From: Candidatus Kapaibacterium sp.
Lineage (GTDB): Bacteria > Bacteroidota > Ignavibacteria > Kapaibacteriales > HRBIN21
Assembly (NCBI GenBank): GCA_938084565.1
Contig: CALKEU010000001.1
Coordinates: 1 to 64,000 of the forward strand
Direction: 5' to 3'
DNA: 64,000 nucleotides
A program made the translations under genes and the position numbers. Of this stretch, positions 42,729 through 51,314 are shown in pieces; position 1 is the stretch's first letter; each line of letters opens with the position of its first letter. Under the pieces are notes generated by a model. The model saw only the letters and a program-made list of their open reading frames with translations, had not been told where the DNA came from and made no database searches.

Positions 42729-44346
42729 GGCGCTCCCTGACGCTGCTGCCAGCCCGCAAGAGATTCTCGCTTTCCTGCAGGATCCGGCCTCCTATCCACA
42801 CCATCCGACCCGCGTACAGCTGATCCAGACCCATGCTTCCTATGTGGCGCTCGTGCCGCCGTGGGTGTACAAGGTCAAGAAGCCCGTTGCGCTTGGCTTC
42901 CTAGACTACTCCACGGTGGAGCGCCGGCGCTACTTTATTGAACGTGAGCTCCAGCTCAACCGTCCGCTGGCACCGGGCATATATCGCCGTATTGTGCCCA
43001 TTGTGCGCACATCAGAGGGCAGGCTCCGCTTCGGCGGCAAAGGCACCCCGGTAGAGTATGCTCTCCAGATGCGGTACATCCCGCAGGAGTGGGTGCTTCG
43101 ACACCGTCTCCAGCACGGACGCCACAGCGTTCGGCCGGCCACTATCCGGCGCATCGTCCACCACATTGCTCGACAGCTCTACCTCGGGCGCCATCCGAGC
43201 CCCGAAGTCCTCGCCTGGGGCCGGCTGGAACGGCTCCGCATCAGCACGGACGAGAATTTCGAGCAGACCCGGCCCTTTGTAGGACTGACCCTCTCGCCGA
43301 TTGCTTACGAGTTGATCCAACACTACACCGCTGCCGTCTACGAGCGAGCGCGCCCGCTCTTTGAGCGGCGCATCGCAGAGGAGCGTATTCTGGAATGCCA
43401 CGGCGACTTGCACAGCGAACACATCGCCTATGCAGGGCGCCGCATCCTCGTCTACGATTGCATCGAGTTCAACGAACGCTTCCGCTGCATCGATGTGGTC
43501 AATGACGTAGCCTTTTTGGCTATGGACTTGGACTTCTACGGCTACCCGGCCCTGGGAGCTCTGGCTATCGACACGCTCGTTACCCTACTCCAGGATGCAG
43601 ACGGTGCCGCACTTGCGGACTTCTACAAGTGTTATCGCGCCTACGTGCGCGGGAAAGTGGAGAGCATGCGGGGGACCGCACCGGAAGTCCCCGAAGAGGA
43701 GCGCGCAAGCGCACAGGAACGAGCCCGACGGTACTTTCAGCTTGCTCTGCGCTACGCAACGGTAGGCTCTCGGCCGACCATTCTCGTGATCATGGGGCCG
43801 ATTGGATCTGGCAAGACCACCCTTGCCCATGCTCTCGCCCGGGAGCTGGGCTGGCAGGTTCTCAGTTCAGACAGTGTACGCAAAACCATCGCGGGGCTTC
43901 GCCCCTTAGAGCCAAGCCCCGAGTGGCTCCGTCCATGGCTGTACTCGCCTGAATTGACACGCCGTACCTATCGCTACCTCTGGGAGAGCGCCGTCGGACT
44001 GCTGCAGAGCTACGGTGGGGCCATTGTGGACGCAACCTTCGCCCGCCGCAGTCTACGCGAGCGCTTCCGACACTGGGCCCGGCAGCACGGCGGTATACGG
44101 ATGCTCTTCATCGAGCTCTCTGCCCCAACAGAGGTACTGCGACACCGCGTAGCCGAGCGCCGTGGGAAACCGACTGACTCCGACGCCGGCCTTCGCGAGT
44201 TCGAGCGACTTGCTCCCCGCTACGAGCCGCCGGAGGAGCTCCCAGCCGAAGAGCTCTTACGCTGCCAGGCAACGGCACCAATCCAGACACTCTGCCGAAT
44301 CGTTCTGGCTGAGCTCATGCGCCGCCATGTCGAAGAGTTGCCCTAG
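42712..44346 (+). CDS. Bifunctional APH-like phosphotransferase/AAA-type kinase fusion
   Basis: This is a 544-residue fusion. Residues about 20-320 form an aminoglycoside-phosphotransferase-like fold with the catalytic loop ECHGDLHSEHIAY (D232) and the metal motif VYDCIEFNERFRCIDVVNDVAFLAMDL. Residues about 355-540 form a P-loop kinase of the zeta-toxin/gluconokinase type with Walker A GPIGSGKTT (362-370) and the GGAIVDATFARRSLRERF segment. Proteins of this architecture are widespread and uncharacterised. The start lies 17 nt inside the PhoB-like gene, so expression is coupled. A genuine antibiotic resistance role is unlikely. Confidence 0.88.
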   Translation: MPCTHKALPDAAASPQEILAFLQDPASYPHHPTRVQLIQTHASYVALVPPWVYKVKKPVALGFLDYSTVERRRYFIERELQLNRPLAPGIYRRIVPIVRTSEGRLRFGGKGTPVEYALQMRYIPQEWVLRHRLQHGRHSVRPATIRRIVHHIARQLYLGRHPSPEVLAWGRLERLRISTDENFEQTRPFVGLTLSPIAYELIQHYTAAVYERARPLFERRIAEERILECHGDLHSEHIAYAGRRILVYDCIEFNERFRCIDVVNDVAFLAMDLDFYGYPALGALAIDTLVTLLQDADGAALADFYKCYRAYVRGKVESMRGTAPEVPEEERASAQERARRYFQLALRYATVGSRPTILVIMGPIGSGKTTLAHALARELGWQVLSSDSVRKTIAGLRPLEPSPEWLRPWLYSPELTRRTYRYLWESAVGLLQSYGGAIVDATFARRSLRERFRHWARQHGGIRMLFIELSAPTEVLRHRVAERRGKPTDSDAGLREFERLAPRYEPPEELPAEELLRCQATAPIQTLCRIVLAELMRRHVEELP

Positions 44347-44379
44347 CTCTCGAGCGCCTACCGTTTGGGCCCACTTGTG

Positions 44380-44386
44380 TATTTTG
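44380..44386 (+). promoter_or_regulatory. Possible -7 promoter element for the 1395-residue secreted protein
   Basis: TATTTTG is a one-base-shorter relative of TAnnTTTG, 31 nt before ATG 44418, at the same distance as the exact matches elsewhere. A TTTG at 44364 is only 12 nt upstream. Confidence 0.3.
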
Positions 44387-44417
44387 CCCTACCAAAATCG
44401 CCGAGGTAGCGCAAATC

Positions 44418-47400
44418 ATGCGCCTGCTCTCCATTCTCCTCCTCGTATCGCTTGGCAGCTTCGCCCAGCAATGGCATCAGGTGACGACGATTCCTGCACC
44501 GTATGCAAGCAACTACTGGCTCGACGTATTTTTCCTGCCTTCTGATCCCCGCTACGGCTGGATTTGTGGTTTCAACGGCATGGTCATCCGCACCACCGAT
44601 GGTGGGCGAACGTGGCAAGGCACTCAAATCCCCGGGGCAAACCAGCTCGAGAGCATTCACTTTGTCACACCTCTGATTGGCTACACTTCCGGCCCAGACG
44701 GTATCTGGCGCACTACCGATGGCGGTGCCACCTGGACGAATGTCACCCCTGACAGTGCCTTCACCCTGTGGGGATGCTATTTCCTAAGCCCCTCCACGGG
44801 GGTAGTCATCGGAGGAGGCTGCGGCAGCACGCCACAACGCTTCTTCCGTACCACCGACGGAGGTACCACGTGGACATTCTTTACCGGCAACGAGCCTAAC
44901 AGCGGGCTGACCGATGCCATACTCTTCCCCAATGGAACTGGCTTTGCGGTCAGCAGCGGACGTCTGTGGCGCACCACCGACAGTGGGCAAAGCTGGACCG
45001 TCTTCTCTACCACAGGCTCGGCTGTCTGGCAAGAAGAGCTCACCCACGTAGGGAACTCCTTCCTGCTCCCCTTTGCCGGCATCACCTGTGGGGGGCAGGG
45101 AAATGCCGGGGGCATGCGCTTCAGTACCGATGGAGGCACAACGTGGCGGGAATTTAGCACTGGCCGCCCCATGTTCGGAGCCTTCCTGCTGAACCCAACG
45201 ACGGGATGGGCATGCGGCTACAGCGGCGCTCTCTACTATACCACTGACGGCGGCCAGACCTGGCAGCTACGCAACTGCGGCATCGATACGACACGGCACC
45301 TGGACGACATTTGGTTTGTCAATGACACCCTCGGCTGGGTGGTTGGGCAGGGGGTCTGGCGGTATGGCCCACCGGACTATCGCTTTGACCGCGATTCCCT
45401 CCTCTTCCCCGACGTATGCCTTCCCGGCAGCATCGATCAGACCGTGCGCTTGGCCAATGGCTCCTTTACGCAGACAATGGTCACCCTCTCCATCACGGGA
45501 CCCAATGCTACGGCCTTCCGTCTGGTAAACTTCCCCCCTACAGCACTTCTGCAGCCCTGCTCGTGGAGTTCGATTCCGCTCCGATTCGAACCGCTGCAAG
45601 CGGGGCTCCATCGGGCCGAGCTGATAGCGACGTTTCCTGATGGCACGGTGCGCCGTCTCCTGCTACTCGGCATCGGACGGGAAAAGGATGGTTTCCCCGA
45701 GCGGGATACCCTACTGTTGTCCTCTGTGCCGTGTGGGGTCCCCACCACCGCACAGCTGCGATGGTTCAGCCGCGACAGCGCCGCTATCGTCCGCATCGAC
45801 TGGATCGGGGGGAGCGCCGGAATTACACTCACGACGGCCCCTCCTCTTGCTATCCCCCGCACTGGGACAGCGCTTACCTTTTCTGTGCTCTTGAACGACA
45901 CTGGCTGGGCCGAAGCTCGCTTCCGCGTCCGCTTACAGCCATGTCTCCACGATACCGTGATCGTCGTCCGAGCCTATGGACGTTCGCCAATTCTGACGGC
46001 CCCGAATTCCCGTTCACTCACCTTACGCTGCCAACTCAGCCGCCTGGACTCCATTCCGATCACCAACACAGGCAACGACACTCTCCGTATAACCCGGTTT
46101 TGGATCGATCAAACGCCTGCTGGAACGCTCAGCGTGCTGGGCTGGAAGAGCGGGCAGAGCTTTCCCGCTCAGCTCCCTCCCCATACAGCTGACACCCTCC
46201 TGCTCTCCTTCCAGCCTCCTGCTGAAGGGCCTTTTACGGCAACGCTGTGGCTTGAGAACAATGATTCCACAAAAGTCCGAGGGCCGAAAAATCCCTTTGC
46301 CCTCACCTTCAGCGGCGAAGCGCGACGGAGCGCCCTGTTGAGCGAACAGAGCAGCTATGACTTCGGGCGAGTCTGCATCGGGGAGAGGCAGGAAATCCGC
46401 ATCCGTCTGGCAAACCACGGGACTCTGACGGCATTTCTGTCGCAGCCACGGGTTGCCTCCCCCTTCGCTGCGGAACTGGAAGATCGGCGCAATCCCCCTC
46501 TTCTGCTCGGCGGGGATACCCTGGGCCTGCGCATCCGCTTCAGCCCTGCATGGGAAGGCGTCTTCAGGGATACAGTCGTGCTGACAGCCACGCCGTGCGG
46601 AGAACGCATCGCCATTGCTGTTTCCGGAGAGGGTATCCGAGCAGCCCTACAGGCGATTCCACCACGACTGCAAGAGAATATCCCTGCCGCCGAAGCACGG
46701 ACACTCTCGCTCCAGCTCCTTGCCACCGGCTCTGCACACGTACGGGTAGACCGCTACCGGTGGGATCCCCCCGCCCCGTCGTGGCTCCGTCTGCGGGAAC
46801 CAACGCCCGGCACATGGCTGCAGAGCGGTCAATCTTGGCCCCTTGTGCTCGAACTGACCCCGACGGAGGAACCAGCAACCTACAGTGGAACACTTTGCTT
46901 AGAGAGCGACGCTGAATGCCCCACAGCGCTCTGCATCCCGGTGACACTACAGCGGACGAGACTCCAACTGGCCGTGGAACGTATAGCCGAGCACTGGCAG
47001 AGCCTCTGTACACCTCTCGACACGACAGCCCGTGTACTCTCCCTGTCCAATCCCACCTCCCACCCCGTCGTCATCACTGCCATTGCTGTGGACCCCCCGA
47101 GCGAGACTTTCCAGCTCATCGAGCTGCCCCCGATGCCATTTGCGCTTGAGCCGGCTAGTTCGCTGACTATCCGCCTCCGTATCCGCACAGTTGTGGAGGG
47201 GCAAACGGAGGCAACATTGCGGCTCGTGCTCGAGGATTCCTCCGTGCTCACGTTCCCACTGCGGGCAGAGTTCTACCGTTCTCGCCTCGAGCTCCTCTCG
47301 CCCCCTGTTGTTGAGATAGGAAGCCTTGAGCCGTGCGAGGCAGAGCGCGTGGTGCTCATCCCGGTGCTCAATGATGGCCAGTTGACGGACACCGTTGCCG

Positions 47401-48605
47401 TGGAGCTTCAGTCAGAGTCGTCAGCGTTTCGCCTCCAGGGGCCATCGTCCATCGTACTCCCAGGAGGCAGCACGGATACGGTGCGCGTGGTCCTCTCTCC
47501 AGCTGCCCTACCAGATGGAGAAACAACGGCAATGCTCTACATCCGTACGCTTCTCTGCCCGACGGTCTCCCAGGTCCGACTGGTGGCCATCGGGATCCAT
47601 CCTCGACTGCGCATACAGCCAGCTGTGCTCGATTGGGACACGGTATGGCTCGGGGAGCAACAGTGGCGAACTCTTCGCGTGGAGAATCCATCCCCGGTTC
47701 CGCTCCGCATCGACGCCATCTCCGTAGAGCCTCCGACAGCCGGCTTTACGGTTGAAGCGCCTCCACTTCCCCTGCTACTACCGGCAGGACAAGAACTCCC
47801 GCTGACACTTTCCTTTACTGCCGCCGATTCCGGCCACTTCCACGCCGAACTCCGCATCGTAGCTCATGCAACGTGTCCATTGACAACGACAGCCCTCCTG
47901 CGTGCTAGTGTACCTCCGGAAGTCTACGCCCTGCAGCTCTGGATTGAGCATCACGTAGCCCGGGCTGGGGATACTGTCTACATCCCCCTCTGGCTGCGCG
48001 GCGCAACGCAGCGGGCACAGGTCGAAGAGCTCACCGTCAGTCTACAGTTTGACCCTGCAGTACTACTGCCGCTGGCGCTCCTACGCGAAGGTTTCCCAGT
48101 GGCATTCTCCTACGACGGTGGAGGTATCCTGTACATCTCGACAGCACTAACCCCAGAGGCCAGTGCAGACGCAGTCACTCCGCAACCGGTAGCGGTACTG
48201 GTTGGCCAAGCACTGGCTTCGATACCTTCGGAGACCCCGCTGCACTTCCTCAACGCCACGGTTGTTGCGCGAAGGCAGACTGTGCTAAGCACAACCGATG
48301 GACGGCTCTCGGTGCTCTTTTGCGGTAGCACGATTCGCCGCATTGCTCTACGGGAAGGCGCCTGGGCAATGGCTGTAGCAACCGATGAGGGCATTCGCGT
48401 GCAAGTCTTCAGCCCGGAGCGGCGGCCGTGGACTCTGCGACTCTCCACTACCGACGGCCGTCTCTGTTGGAGCTGGCATGGCGCAATAGAGGGTGGCCAT
48501 GACATACTTATTCCGGGGGCAATGCTCGCACAGGGGAGCTATCTGCTCTGGTTCCATTCGAACGGGCAGCACCATCGGCCCCTGCTTGTGCCATGGATTC
48601 GGTAA
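44418..48605 (+). CDS. Large secreted protein: YCF48-like propeller plus repeated Ig-like (choice-of-anchor D) domains
   Basis: The 1395-residue protein has a signal peptide (MRLLSILLLVSLGSFAQQ). Residues about 20-310 contain at least six TDGG-type repeats (IRTTDGGRTWQG, WRTTDGGATWTN, YYTTDGGQTWQL), forming a YCF48/BNR-like beta-propeller. About 330-1180 consist of tandem Ig-like units of about 110 residues resembling the ASPM-SPD-2-Hydin/choice-of-anchor D type, with recurring phrases such as LRIRFSPAWEGVFRDTVVL. A cohesin-like segment follows at about 1185-1280. The last 80 residues (RPWTLRLSTTDGRLCWSW ... GSYLLWFHSNGQ) look like a type IX sorting domain. It is probably a cell-surface adhesin or structural protein. 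It overlaps the endonuclease V start by 13 nt. Confidence 0.8.
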   Translation: MRLLSILLLVSLGSFAQQWHQVTTIPAPYASNYWLDVFFLPSDPRYGWICGFNGMVIRTTDGGRTWQGTQIPGANQLESIHFVTPLIGYTSGPDGIWRTTDGGATWTNVTPDSAFTLWGCYFLSPSTGVVIGGGCGSTPQRFFRTTDGGTTWTFFTGNEPNSGLTDAILFPNGTGFAVSSGRLWRTTDSGQSWTVFSTTGSAVWQEELTHVGNSFLLPFAGITCGGQGNAGGMRFSTDGGTTWREFSTGRPMFGAFLLNPTTGWACGYSGALYYTTDGGQTWQLRNCGIDTTRHLDDIWFVNDTLGWVVGQGVWRYGPPDYRFDRDSLLFPDVCLPGSIDQTVRLANGSFTQTMVTLSITGPNATAFRLVNFPPTALLQPCSWSSIPLRFEPLQAGLHRAELIATFPDGTVRRLLLLGIGREKDGFPERDTLLLSSVPCGVPTTAQLRWFSRDSAAIVRIDWIGGSAGITLTTAPPLAIPRTGTALTFSVLLNDTGWAEARFRVRLQPCLHDTVIVVRAYGRSPILTAPNSRSLTLRCQLSRLDSIPITNTGNDTLRITRFWIDQTPAGTLSVLGWKSGQSFPAQLPPHTADTLLLSFQPPAEGPFTATLWLENNDSTKVRGPKNPFALTFSGEARRSALLSEQSSYDFGRVCIGERQEIRIRLANHGTLTAFLSQPRVASPFAAELEDRRNPPLLLGGDTLGLRIRFSPAWEGVFRDTVVLTATPCGERIAIAVSGEGIRAALQAIPPRLQENIPAAEARTLSLQLLATGSAHVRVDRYRWDPPAPSWLRLREPTPGTWLQSGQSWPLVLELTPTEEPATYSGTLCLESDAECPTALCIPVTLQRTRLQLAVERIAEHWQSLCTPLDTTARVLSLSNPTSHPVVITAIAVDPPSETFQLIELPPMPFALEPASSLTIRLRIRTVVEGQTEATLRLVLEDSSVLTFPLRAEFYRSRLELLSPPVVEIGSLEPCEAERVVLIPVLNDGQLTDTVAVELQSESSAFRLQGPSSIVLPGGSTDTVRVVLSPAALPDGETTAMLYIRTLLCPTVSQVRLVAIGIHPRLRIQPAVLDWDTVWLGEQQWRTLRVENPSPVPLRIDAISVEPPTAGFTVEAPPLPLLLPAGQELPLTLSFTAADSGHFHAELRIVAHATCPLTTTALLRASVPPEVYALQLWIEHHVARAGDTVYIPLWLRGATQRAQVEELTVSLQFDPAVLLPLALLREGFPVAFSYDGGGILYISTALTPEASADAVTPQPVAVLVGQALASIPSETPLHFLNATVVARRQTVLSTTDGRLSVLFCGSTIRRIALREGAWAMAVATDEGIRVQVFSPERRPWTLRLSTTDGRLCWSWHGAIEGGHDILIPGAMLAQGSYLLWFHSNGQHHRPLLVPWIR

Positions 48606-49300
48606 CGGACAGGCTTCCACCACAGTGGTGGCGGGTTCACGTTGAGGAAGCTTACGAACTCCAACGGCAGTGGGCTCGCTATGTCCGCTGCCAGCTTGAG
48701 CTGGATGGGGATCCCACCTCTGTTGCTGGTCTTGACGCTGCCTACAGAGGCGCCCAGGTGTGGGCAGCTGCTGTTGTCTTACACTTCCCAACGCTCCAGG
48801 TGCTCGACACCGCTGTTGTGGTGCGCCCAGCTGAGTTCCCTTACGTTCCCGGCCTCCTTAGCTTCCGCGAAGCACCGGCTATGCTAGAGGCACTCTGCGC
48901 TCTGCGCGTCCGGCCCGACATCGTTCTCTGCGACGGCCAAGGTATCGCCCATCCACGTCGCCTAGGCATAGCTTCTCACATTGGTATCGCCACCGATTGG
49001 CCTACTATTGGATGTGCCAAATCCCTCTTGTGCGGTTCCGCCGAAGAGCCAGCACACGTATTCGGTGCCACAGCCCCAGTATGGGACGGCGGTGAGCTCA
49101 TTGCCATGGCAGTGCGGACTCGCCCAAATGTCAAGCCAGTGTATGTCTCGATTGGGCATCGGGTCGACCTCCCCTTTGCTGTCTCCGTGGTCCTCCGCTG
49201 CTGCCGAGGATACCGGCTGCCTGAACCACTCCGACTAGCCGACTCCCTCAGCCGACGCGCCGCGCAGGGCCATCTAGTAGGTGGCAGTGGAAGGCTGTGA
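48593..49300 (+). CDS. nfi: Endonuclease V
   Basis: The 235-residue enzyme nicks DNA near deaminated adenine (hypoxanthine). The family signatures are all visible: [21 protein letters not shown], then [20 protein letters not shown] and [24 protein letters not shown]-type catalytic segment (here [17 protein letters not shown]), followed by [11 protein letters not shown]. Length is normal. ATG 48593 lies in the last codons of the large secreted protein gene, suggesting translational coupling, although the two products have unrelated roles. Confidence 0.93.
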   Translation: [235 protein letters not shown]

Positions 49301-49305
49301 GTTCG

Positions 49306-49313
49306 TAATTTTG
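49306..49313 (+). promoter_or_regulatory. Bacteroidota-type -7 promoter element for rpsT/tRNA-Arg
   Basis: TAATTTTG matches TAnnTTTG exactly and ends 32 nt before the rpsT ATG, with no recognisable -33 box. It is the natural promoter for the overlapping rpsT-tRNA unit. Confidence 0.5.
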
Positions 49314-49345
49314 CGTGGCTTCACGGTGTTACGGTAAGCGTCTCC

Positions 49346-49636
49346 ATGCCACACCATCGCTCGGCAAAGAAGCGGGTTCGCCAGTCGGAGAAACGGCGGG
49401 CCTACAACCGTCGCAATAAGCGCCTGCTCAAAGAGGCTATCAAAGCCGTTTACCAGGCTACAACTGTCGAGCAGGCTGAAGAATTGCTCCGTAAGGCGTA
49501 CAGCGTCATCGACAGGGTGGCTGCTCGCGGGGTCATCCACGATAACGCTGCTGCTCACCGAAAATCGCAATTGGCCTTGTTCGTCTCTGCCCTGCGGCAG
49601 CGGAAAGCTGCTGCCCATAGTGGAGCGCACCCGTAG
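49346..49636 (+). CDS. rpsT: 30S ribosomal protein S20
   Basis: The 96-residue S20 (bS20) binds 16S rRNA at the base of the small subunit. MPHHRSAKKRVRQSEKRRAYNRRNKR is the conserved basic N-terminal helix, and IDRVAARGVIHDNAAAHRKSQL the conserved C-terminal helix. Its last four codons (GCG CAC CCG TAG) overlap the tRNA-Arg by 10 nt, including the stop. The leader lacks a Shine-Dalgarno, with TAATTTTG at -40. Confidence 0.97.
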   Translation: MPHHRSAKKRVRQSEKRRAYNRRNKRLLKEAIKAVYQATTVEQAEELLRKAYSVIDRVAARGVIHDNAAAHRKSQLALFVSALRQRKAAAHSGAHP

Positions 49637-49700
49637 CTCAATTGGATAGAGCGTCTGGCTACGGACCAGAAGGTTCGGGGTTCGAGTCCCTGCGGGTGCG
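49627..49700 (+). tRNA. tRNA-Arg (anticodon ACG)
   Basis: The 74-nt cloverleaf has acceptor stem GCACCCG/CGGGTGC with discriminator G, D stem GCTC/GAGC, anticodon stem TCTGG/CCAGA around loop CTACGGA (anticodon ACG, read as ICG after A-to-I editing), variable region AGGTT, and T arm CGGGG-TTCGAGT-CCCTG. CCA is not encoded. It reads CGN arginine codons. Its first 10 nt are the last 10 nt of rpsT. Confidence 0.96.
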
Positions 49701-49719
49701 CAATCTCTCTCTGGTAGCC

Positions 49720-50127
49720 ATGCAGCGGCGGGGTTTACTGCTAGCAGTGGCCGGAGCTGTTCCCGTAATAGGGGCCACCGTTGTCATTGACAGCTTTACG
49801 GCTCGGCCGCAGAGTGGTGCCATTGTTATTGAATGGCGCGTCAGCCGCGAAGAGGGTGTTGCCCGTTATGAACTTGAGCGTTCTTCGGCAACGTCGCAAG
49901 AGTTCCGTACACTGACCTCGCTTTCTCCCAAGGGGGCTCCGGCCACGTATACGTACGAAGACCGTGACGTGCTGCGCCCGAGCGCGACGCAACAGAGCGT
50001 GTACACGTATCGCATTAAAATCGTCGGCAAAGACGGCAGTACGTCCTATAGCCAGACGGTCACCGTTGCTTACAACGTGAGCGGGGTGCGCCGGACGTGG
50101 GGCATGATAAAGGAAATGTTTCGCTGA
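49720..50127 (+). CDS. Small exported protein with a fibronectin type III-like domain
   Basis: The 135-residue protein starts at ATG 49720 (MQRRGLLLAVAGAVPVIGATVVI), 20 nt after the tRNA; the ORF-track start lies in the tRNA. A signal peptide or anchor (about 1-20) precedes one Ig/Fn3-like fold: IDSFTARPQSGAIVIEWRVSREEGVARYELERSSA, then TYEDRDV and SVYTYRIKIVGKDGSTSYSQTVTV. This 'RYELERS...F..L' pattern is common in the extracellular proteins of FCB bacteria. No enzymatic motif is seen. Its TGA overlaps the start of the next gene by one base (TGATG). Confidence 0.7.
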   Translation: MQRRGLLLAVAGAVPVIGATVVIDSFTARPQSGAIVIEWRVSREEGVARYELERSSATSQEFRTLTSLSPKGAPATYTYEDRDVLRPSATQQSVYTYRIKIVGKDGSTSYSQTVTVAYNVSGVRRTWGMIKEMFR

Positions 50128-51245
50128 TGCCACAGCCCCGGGCGCTGCCTGCAGCTTCCGCAGAGCTCCTCTGGCATCGTGCGGAAACGGCTTATGCTGA
50201 GAGCCGTTATGCAGAAGCTGCTCGGCTCTATGCCCGTCTGTGCCGGCTGCTCCCCGTTCGATCGCCCCAGTGGTACACGTGTCGCCTACACCAAGCGCAC
50301 TGCCTTCGGCTTGCTGGCGCCTTCGGTCCAGCACTGCGGCTCTATCGACTCCTGCGGCGGGAAGCTGTCCATCGAAAGGAGGCTCTCGATGCCTCTGTCG
50401 GGGAAGCGCTCGTATTACGGGCTACCGGCCAGCTGCGACGCGCCCTCCAGCTCCTCCAGAGCGCCTTGCAGAGCTACCAACAGCAGCGGGATGCTGAAGG
50501 GGTGCTCTATACACTCTGGGGTCTCGGCACCACACTTCGCTTCGCCGGGGATTTCCGCACGGCCCAGCACTACTTATACCAAGCACTGCAGCTGTGCCAA
50601 CGGCATGATCTGCAACCTTTGACTTACCTGTACTGCGCCCTCGGTGGGCTCTCCCGCATGCGGGGAGCCGTGAAGCGCTCGCTCACCTTCTACAACCGTG
50701 CCCACGCATACGCTCTCCGCAGCAACGATACATTCGCTATCGCTTACTCTGCCTGCGGTATCGCCAACGCCTATCGCATGCTCCAGATGTGGGACGCAGC
50801 TGAACACTACTTCGCCATTGCACGGTTGCACTACGAACAAATCGGCGATCGCGTCAGCTACGCCTATACCCTCTGGGGTGAAGCCATGGCACTGCTCCTC
50901 CAGTCACGGTGGGAGGAGGCCGACACACAGCTCCAGACCGCTAAAACACTCTTCCAGCAGACCGGTGACCGCCGAGGGTGGCTCCACTACGTGCTCGCTT
51001 TTTTGCAACTGGATGCTCTCCGTGGGACCCAGCAGGCAGATTTCGAGAATATGCTCAACCTCGCTCTCCGCTGGGGGCAGCGATACGGCTATCGTTTTGA
51101 GTTCCTCCACCTCCAGCTCTTGGGGCATTTGCTCCGGGGCTCTCACGGAAAGCCACTCCCCGAGCTGTGGCGTGCTTACCGCATGTGCGGCTCCACCTGG
51201 TTTCGGAGAGTCCCGACAGAGAAGCTACCGGTCAATTTCCCGTAG
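50127..51245 (+). CDS. TPR-repeat protein, cytoplasmic
   Basis: The 372-residue protein starts at ATG 50127 (MPQPRALPAASAELLWHRAE) at a TGATG junction. It consists almost entirely of TPR-type helical pairs, for example AETAYAESRYAEAARLYARLCRL, then ALDASVGEALVLRATGQLRRALQLLQSAL, TLWGLGTTLRFAGDFRTAQHYLYQALQL and ALLLQSRWEEADTQLQTAKTLF. There is no signal peptide, membrane helix or catalytic domain. It resembles tetratricopeptide regulators such as the MalT/LuxR sensor part without the HTH. The partner is unknown. Confidence 0.75.
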   Translation: MPQPRALPAASAELLWHRAETAYAESRYAEAARLYARLCRLLPVRSPQWYTCRLHQAHCLRLAGAFGPALRLYRLLRREAVHRKEALDASVGEALVLRATGQLRRALQLLQSALQSYQQQRDAEGVLYTLWGLGTTLRFAGDFRTAQHYLYQALQLCQRHDLQPLTYLYCALGGLSRMRGAVKRSLTFYNRAHAYALRSNDTFAIAYSACGIANAYRMLQMWDAAEHYFAIARLHYEQIGDRVSYAYTLWGEAMALLLQSRWEEADTQLQTAKTLFQQTGDRRGWLHYVLAFLQLDALRGTQQADFENMLNLALRWGQRYGYRFEFLHLQLLGHLLRGSHGKPLPELWRAYRMCGSTWFRRVPTEKLPVNFP

Positions 51246-51273
51246 CACGGCGGATGCTTCTCGCAAAGCGCCG

Positions 51274-51281
51274 TAAGTTTG
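51274..51281 (+). promoter_or_regulatory. Bacteroidota-type -7 promoter element for sucD
   Basis: TAAGTTTG matches TAnnTTTG exactly and ends 33 nt before ATG 51315. It lies in the 69-bp gap after the TPR gene and probably drives the sucD-ndk-rnr run. Confidence 0.5.
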
Positions 51282-51314
51282 TGTGATGTTGTCAGTCCGC
51301 AAGCTCTCGCCCCC

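Noticed and set aside
42712-44346. Aminoglycoside resistance gene
   Set aside because: The APH-like fold is fused to a P-loop kinase and belongs to a widespread chromosomal family; no resistance context such as an integron or transposon is present.
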